Origin: Haemophilus haemolyticus_L
GTDB taxonomy: Bacteria > Pseudomonadota > Gammaproteobacteria > Enterobacterales > Pasteurellaceae
NCBI RefSeq assembly: GCF_003490595.1
Contig: NZ_QQGY01000001.1
Span: 62,001-126,000, forward strand
DNA length: 64,000 bases
Direction: 5' to 3'
Under the pieces are notes generated by a model. The model was given only the letters and a program-made list of their open reading frames with translations. It was not told the DNA's origin and did not search any database. Shown piece after piece: positions 59,551-64,000 of the stretch (positions within the stretch are counted from its first letter, which is position 1; each line of letters starts with the position of its first letter). Position numbers and translations under genes: made by a program.

Positions 59551-60744
59551 CTATTCCCCAATTAGTGTTTTCGCAATCTCTCTTGCTTGTGCATCAATTT
59601 CGAGTACATCATCAATATTTTGAATGGTATAAGGCGAAATTTTCTCAATTGTTTTCGAATTAATTTTTACAATATCTATAAAGCTAATTTGACGATCTAA
59701 AAATGCTTGTACAGCAATTTCATTAGCTGCATTCATTGCTGTTGTCGCATATTGACCCGCAGCAAAGGCATCAATAGCCAGTTTTAAATTCGGATAGCGA
59801 TTAAAATCAGGTTCAATAAACGTCAGTTCTTTGATTTTAAAGAAATCGAGTGGTTCTACTCCAGCAAAAGTGCGGTGAGGATATGCCATAGTTTCTGCAA
59901 TTGGTGTACGCATATCTGGATTTCCCATTTGAGCTATGACTGAGCCATCAACATAACGCACCATAGAATGAATAATAGATTGTGGATGAATAATGACTTC
60001 CATTTCTTCCGCGCTTGCGTTGAAAAGCCAGCGAGCTTCAATGTATTCTAAGCCTTTATTCATCATTGTTGCTGAATCGACAGAGATTTTTTTACCCATA
60101 GACCAATTAGGGTGCGCAACCGCTTGTTCTGGTGTGATACTTGCGAACTGTTCGAGTGGTGTGTAACGAAATGGCCCGCCAGAACCAGTGAGTATAATTT
60201 TACTTACACCTAATTCAGAAAGTGGGCAAAAGCCAATTTTTTCTTGTGCTTCTGGCGGTAACGATTGAAAGATAGCATTATGTTCACTATCTACTGGTAA
60301 AAGCTTTGCGCCATAGTTTTTTACAGCATCAATAAAAAGCTGTCCGCAGGTTACCAATGATTCTTTATTTGCTAGTAATACCCGTTTACCTGCTTTAACC
60401 GCTGAAAGCGTCGGTAACAATCCTGCTGCACCAACAATCGATGCCATTATCTGATCGGCATCTGGGTGTGCTGCGAGTTCACAAATAGCTTGTTGTCCTG
60501 CTAATACTTCCGTTGAAATATGATGCGCAATTAATTTCTCACGTAAAATTTTAGCAGCATTTACATCATCAAGAGCCGCAAAGTGCGGTCGGAATTTTAT
60601 GCATTGTTCAAACATTGCTTCTACATTTTTTCCGCCTACGAGTGCAAATGCATGATATTTCTGAGGGTTATTTTCGATAACAGAAAGGGTGCTCTTACCG
60701 ATTGATCCCGTTGAACCAAGAATGACAATGTTTTGTTTTTGCAT
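59551..60744 (-). CDS. dxr: 1-deoxy-D-xylulose 5-phosphate reductoisomerase
   Basis: 397 residues. NADPH-binding GSTGSIGKSTLSVI at the start, LANKESLVTCG, metal/substrate SEHNAIFQ and the catalytic-loop region HPNWSMGKKISVDSATMMNK (shortened: NWSMGKKISVDSATMMNKG). First committed step of the MEP isoprenoid pathway and target of fosmidomycin. It follows frr on the minus strand, 109 bp apart with a terminator between. Confidence 0.98.
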   Translation of the reverse strand: MQKQNIVILGSTGSIGKSTLSVIENNPQKYHAFALVGGKNVEAMFEQCIKFRPHFAALDDVNAAKILREKLIAHHISTEVLAGQQAICELAAHPDADQIMASIVGAAGLLPTLSAVKAGKRVLLANKESLVTCGQLFIDAVKNYGAKLLPVDSEHNAIFQSLPPEAQEKIGFCPLSELGVSKIILTGSGGPFRYTPLEQFASITPEQAVAHPNWSMGKKISVDSATMMNKGLEYIEARWLFNASAEEMEVIIHPQSIIHSMVRYVDGSVIAQMGNPDMRTPIAETMAYPHRTFAGVEPLDFFKIKELTFIEPDFNRYPNLKLAIDAFAAGQYATTAMNAANEIAVQAFLDRQISFIDIVKINSKTIEKISPYTIQNIDDVLEIDAQAREIAKTLIGE

Positions 60745-60808
60745 AGAATCTTTACCGCAATTTTGTTGATTATATTTTCATTGGTACGTCTAAATCCGCA
60801 TACCTAAT

Positions 60809-60841
60809 AAAATAAAGGCAGACAAAACTGTCTGCCTTTCG
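60809..60841 (-). terminator. Terminator of frr
   Basis: On the minus strand AAAGGCAGACAG, loop TTTT, CTGTCTGCCTTT-like pairing followed by ATTTTATT, 13 bp after the frr stop. Confidence 0.82.
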
Positions 60842-60853
60842 CATTTTTTATGA

Positions 60854-61411
60854 TTAGAAATCCATTAATTCTTTTTCTTTATCCGCTAATACTTCATCTA
60901 CTTTTTTAATGTAAATATCTGTGATTTTTTGGATTTCTTCTTCTGCTTTATGTTGTTCATTTTCGCTGATTTCTTTGTCTTTTAATAATGCTTTGATTTT
61001 ATCATTCGCATCACGACGCACATTACGAACCGCAACTTTACCTTGTTCACTTTCGCCTTTTACAATTTTGATTAAATCGCGACGGCGTTCTTCTGTTAAT
61101 GGAGGAAGCGGAACACGGATTGTGGTACCCGCTGAAGATGGGTTTAAACCTAAATCTGAGGTTAAAATTGCTTTTTCTACCGCAGAGATTAAAGAACGAT
61201 CAAAAACAGTTACAGCTAAAGTCCGAGCATCTTCCGCAACGACATTTGCTAATTGGCGAAGTGGGGTCGCTGCACCGTAATATTCAACTTGAATTGCATC
61301 AAGTAAACTCGGTTGTGCACGACCAGTACGGATTTTTGAAATATGACCTTTTAATGCTTCAAGGCTTTTTTCCATACGATCTTGAGCATCTTTTTTAATT
61401 TGGTTAAGCAT
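60854..61411 (-). CDS. frr: Ribosome recycling factor
   Basis: 185 residues. MLNQIKKDAQDRMEKSLEAL start, KIRTGRAQPSLLD and IRVPLPPLTEERRRDLIKIV (family signature). With EF-G it splits the post-termination ribosome. Neighbour of dxr as in many gamma-proteobacteria. Confidence 0.98.
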   Translation of the reverse strand: MLNQIKKDAQDRMEKSLEALKGHISKIRTGRAQPSLLDAIQVEYYGAATPLRQLANVVAEDARTLAVTVFDRSLISAVEKAILTSDLGLNPSSAGTTIRVPLPPLTEERRRDLIKIVKGESEQGKVAVRNVRRDANDKIKALLKDKEISENEQHKAEEEIQKITDIYIKKVDEVLADKEKELMDF

Positions 61412-61502
61412 TACATTGTCCTTTTAATTGACGAAAGTTAAAACGTGGTGATTCTACTGGATTTTTGTCAATTTTTGAATACATTTATCAGCTTGAAAAC
61501 AG

Positions 61503-61545
61503 ATAAAAAATGACCGCACTTCAGTTACCCAAAGTGCGGTTAATA
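61503..61545 (-). terminator. Terminator of pckA (facing uptake signals)
   Basis: On the minus strand ACCGCACTT, a 10-base loop, AAGTGCGGTCATTTTTT: a 9-bp uptake-signal stem with a T-run about 20 bp after the pckA stop. Confidence 0.85.
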
Positions 61546-61561
61546 TTTTTAGTATTTTTAA

Positions 61562-63178
61562 TTAAGCTTTAGGACCAGCTGCAATTAAAGCTTTGCCTTC
61601 TTCGTTAGTTGCATATTTAACAAAGTTTTTCACAAAGCGACCGGCTAAGTCTTCAGCTTTTGATTGCCATTGTGCTTTATCTGCGTAAGTATCACGAGGA
61701 TCTAAGATTGCAGAATCTACACCTGGTAATGCTTTAGGAATTGCTAAGTTGAAGATTGGCAATTCGCCCATTTCAGCTTTTTCAATTGAGCCATCTAAGA
61801 TTGCATCAATGATTCCGCGAGTATCTTTGATTGAGATACGTTTGCCTGTGCCATTCCAACCAGTATTCACTAAGTAAGCTTCAGCACCCACTGCTTGCAT
61901 ACGTTTTACTAACACTTCTGCATATTGAGTTGGGTGAAGGGTTAAGAACGCTGCACCGAAGCATGCTGAGAATGTTGGAGTTGGTTCAGTAATACCACGT
62001 TCAGTACCTGCTAATTTTGCAGTGAAACCTGATAAGAAGTAGTATTTAGTTTGTTCTGGTGTCAATTTAGATACTGGTGGTAATACGCCAAATGCATCTG
62101 CAGTTAAGAAAATCACTTTCGTTGCGTGACCAGCACGAGAAACTGGTTTTACAATGTTATCGATGTGGTAAATTGGGTAAGACACGCGAGTATTTTCTGT
62201 TTTTGAACCATCATCGAAATCAACAGAACCATCTGCACGAACAACCACGTTTTCTAATAATGCATCACGACGGATAGCGCGGTAAATATCCGGTTCATTT
62301 TCTTCTGAAAGGTGAATGGTTTTCGCATAGCAACCACCTTCAAAGTTAAAGATACCCACATCATCCCAACCGTGCTCATCATCACCGATTAATTCACGTT
62401 TTGGATCGGTTGAAAGTGTTGTTTTACCTGTGCCAGATAAGCCGAAGAAGATTGCTACATCACCATCTTTACCCACGTTAGCTGAGCAGTGCATTGCGCC
62501 AACACCTTTAAGTGGTAGGAAGTAGTTCATCATTGAGAACATACCTTTTTTCATTTCACCGCCGTACCAAGTACCACCGATTAATTGAATGCGCTCAGTT
62601 AAGTTGAAGGCAACGAAGTTTTCTGAATTTAAACCTTGTTCTTTCCAGTTTGGATTGGTTACTTTAGAACCATTCATTACAACGAAATCTGGTTCAAAGT
62701 TTTTGAGTTGTTCTTCAGTTGGGCGAATAAACATGTTTTTCACAAAATGAGCTTGCCATGCAACTTCAGTTACAATACGTACTGCAATACGGTCGTGTTC
62801 GCTAGCGCCACAGAAACCATCAACTACAAATAAGCGTTTACGAGAGAGTTGGTTAGTTACCAAGTCTTTTAAGCTTTGCCATGTAGCTTGGTTCATTGGT
62901 TTGTTATCATTTTTCGCAGCTTCAGATGTCCACCAAACAGTATCTTTGGTTTTTTCATCTAACACGATATATTTATCTTTTGGTGAACGGCCAGTGAAGA
63001 TACCAGTATCTACAGCTACTGCACCAGTCGTAGTTAAAGTACCTTTTTCAAAGCCTTCTAAACCTGGATTGGTTTCTTCTTCGAACAATTGCTCGTAGCT
63101 TGGATTATAGACAACTTCTTTTACGTCATAAATGCCTAGCGCTTCAAGTTCTTTTACTACTTTGTTTAAGTCTGTCAT
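61562..63178 (-). CDS. pckA: Phosphoenolpyruvate carboxykinase (ATP)
   Basis: 538 residues of the ATP-dependent family. GRSPKDKYIV (substrate), GGTWYGGEMKKGMFS, P-loop GLSGTGKTTLS, the metal site LIGDDEHGWDD and FNFEGGCYAKTI are all present. Converts oxaloacetate and ATP to phosphoenolpyruvate and CO2; in Pasteurellaceae it often runs in the fixing direction during anaerobic growth. An FNR-like site (ATGATGTAGATCAA, 63310-63323) lies about 130 bp ahead of the start. Confidence 0.98.
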   Translation of the reverse strand: MTDLNKVVKELEALGIYDVKEVVYNPSYEQLFEEETNPGLEGFEKGTLTTTGAVAVDTGIFTGRSPKDKYIVLDEKTKDTVWWTSEAAKNDNKPMNQATWQSLKDLVTNQLSRKRLFVVDGFCGASEHDRIAVRIVTEVAWQAHFVKNMFIRPTEEQLKNFEPDFVVMNGSKVTNPNWKEQGLNSENFVAFNLTERIQLIGGTWYGGEMKKGMFSMMNYFLPLKGVGAMHCSANVGKDGDVAIFFGLSGTGKTTLSTDPKRELIGDDEHGWDDVGIFNFEGGCYAKTIHLSEENEPDIYRAIRRDALLENVVVRADGSVDFDDGSKTENTRVSYPIYHIDNIVKPVSRAGHATKVIFLTADAFGVLPPVSKLTPEQTKYYFLSGFTAKLAGTERGITEPTPTFSACFGAAFLTLHPTQYAEVLVKRMQAVGAEAYLVNTGWNGTGKRISIKDTRGIIDAILDGSIEKAEMGELPIFNLAIPKALPGVDSAILDPRDTYADKAQWQSKAEDLAGRFVKNFVKYATNEEGKALIAAGPKA

Positions 63179-63309
63179 AAGTCACCTCTAATATTTAAGA
63201 TTAAAATTTAACTGTCGCCTATTCTAAAGAATGTCAATGCAAAAAAATGTTAACTAGATCTCATTTTTGAAAAATTATAGCTCTCCATTACCTATTTTTA
63301 GGTGTATTA

Positions 63310-63323
63310 ATGATGTAGATCAA
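63310..63323. promoter_or_regulatory. FNR-like site upstream of pckA
   Basis: ATGAT-GTAG-ATCAA matches TTGAT-N4-ATCAA with one outer mismatch. It borders the hairpin behind hslO and lies about 138 bp from the pckA ATG. Confidence 0.4.
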
Positions 63324-63353
63324 CAATCCCGACATAGCGTCGGGATTGTTTTT
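63322..63353. terminator. Hairpin behind hslO
   Basis: AACAATCCCGAC pairs perfectly with GTCGGGATTGTT. The hslO stop directly abuts the stem on the minus strand. The T-run is on the plus-strand side, so as an hslO terminator it is atypical. Confidence 0.6.
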
Positions 63354-64000
63354 AAAGTTTTGTTGATTTTAATTTTTCAATCGCTTCTTTATTAAAGAAG
63401 TAGTGTGTACCACAACACTCACATTGCATATCAATACTGCCTTTATGTTCGGCTAATATTTCATCAATTTCTTCATCAGAGATTAAAAGTAATGCTGAAC
63501 CAGAACGTTCAGCAGAGCAGCCACAGAAAAATTGTACATTTTGTGCTGGATAAAGATTGACGGTTTCTTCGTGATATAAACGATAGAGTAACTCTTCTGC
63601 AGGGAGACCAAATAATTCTTCATCCTTTACTGTTGCTGCGAGCGTAGTTAAATGTTCAAAATCTTCTGGTGTACCAGAACCATCAGGCATAATTTGTAAT
63701 AACATACCTGCTGCCACTGGCTTGCCTTCATATTCTCCAGTACGAATAATTAATTGAGTTTGAAGCTGTTCTGAGCGTACAAAATAATCTTCTAAGCATT
63801 CTGTGATTGTCGGTTTATCCAGACTAATTACACCTTGATAGCGTTCGCCTTCTTTTGGTGCAATAGTAATGACTAATACGCCTTTACCAATCATATTGTG
63901 CAGACTCATATTTTCAGTGATGTTCCCATCCACTCGAGCAAGGGCGCGGATTTGTTGTTGATCATTGCCATTTACTAATGCTAAGCGTAATGGACCATCG
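63352..64000 (-). CDS. hslO: Redox-regulated chaperone Hsp33 (5' end outside window)
   Basis: The frame is open to the window end; about the last 215 codons are present, and the Met at 63933 is internal (sequence before it, DGPLRLALVNG, is typical Hsp33). The C-terminal zinc/redox centre is visible as CGC in FFCGCSAERS and the second pair in QCECCGTHYFF. Oxidation releases zinc, unfolds the linker and activates chaperone function. Located beside pckA as in related genomes. Confidence 0.95.
   Translation of the reverse strand, partial: DGPLRLALVNGNDQQQIRALARVDGNITENMSLHNMIGKGVLVITIAPKEGERYQGVISLDKPTITECLEDYFVRSEQLQTQLIIRTGEYEGKPVAAGMLLQIMPDGSGTPEDFEHLTTLAATVKDEELFGLPAEELLYRLYHEETVNLYPAQNVQFFCGCSAERSGSALLLISDEEIDEILAEHKGSIDMQCECCGTHYFFNKEAIEKLKSTKL

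Noticed and set aside
1..64000. tRNA, rRNA or prophage genes
   Set aside because: I looked for CCA-like cloverleaf ends, rRNA blocks and phage structural or integrase genes and saw none that I could support.

Overview
The window is chromosomal DNA of a Haemophilus influenzae strain. It is AT-rich, studded with the Haemophilus DNA-uptake signal AAGTGCGGT/ACCGCACTT, and its core genes match H. influenzae in product, length and local order (surE-nlpD-mutS, lon-mazG-pyrR-surA, fruBKA, ribB-lpsA, ftsYEX, S10-spc-alpha operons, dxr-frr-pckA). It is not an Rd KW20-like layout: it carries a tryptophanase island, an IS1016-type element, a Lav/Las-like autotransporter, a repeat-bearing lpsA and a viperin-like gene.

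Layout. 1-8640: surE (5' end cut off), yqaA, a mini-lipoprotein, nlpD, the tna island (tnaC-tnaA-tnaB between two 46-bp direct repeats) and mutS. 8641-10194: a degraded stretch with transposase remnants and a decayed IS1016 copy. 10195-15903 (minus): serA, rpiA, hemW, lon. 16093-21256: DUF535 gene, mazG, pyrR, surA, mltG, tmk. 21323-23296: autotransporter inserted between tmk and holB. 23494-28389: holB, tatD, DUF1523, CorB-like protein, vapXD toxin-antitoxin, lipoprotein. 28461-32575: fruBKA. 32637-40553: phosphoesterase, nadR, FMN riboswitch plus ribB, lpsA, trmL, rsmD, ftsY, ftsE, ftsX. 40651-45822: S10 operon with its leader. 45823-48000: accessory pocket. 48038-56716: spc and alpha operons with their own promoter candidates and the S4-type alpha leader. 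56789-64000: Crp/Fnr-like regulator, anSME-like radical SAM gene, TauE exporter, dxr, frr, pckA, hslO (5' end cut off).

The most interesting locus is the accessory pocket between rpsQ and rplN. A minus-strand operon of three tightly coupled genes (a 37-aa ORF, a 79-aa HicA-like RNA-binding-fold protein and a 286-aa radical-SAM protein) ends in a protein that aligns by eye with animal viperin along its whole core, well beyond the CxxxCxxC cluster. It is therefore a candidate prokaryotic viperin (antiviral ddh-nucleotide synthase). A divergent gene for a probable HTH regulator faces it across a compact control region with an 18-bp perfect palindrome and two GGGACAA direct repeats. I infer a regulated anti-phage module parked between two essential ribosomal operons.

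Other notable points: a (CAGCA)15 pentanucleotide tract inside the start of lpsA, implying phase-variable LOS; a TnaC leader that keeps the Trp-Asp-Pro spacing but has three extra residues after the critical proline; an uptake sequence embedded in the FMN riboswitch; a FruB with two HPr domains; and a gene order that, from memory of Rd locus numbers, joins segments that are far apart in Rd.
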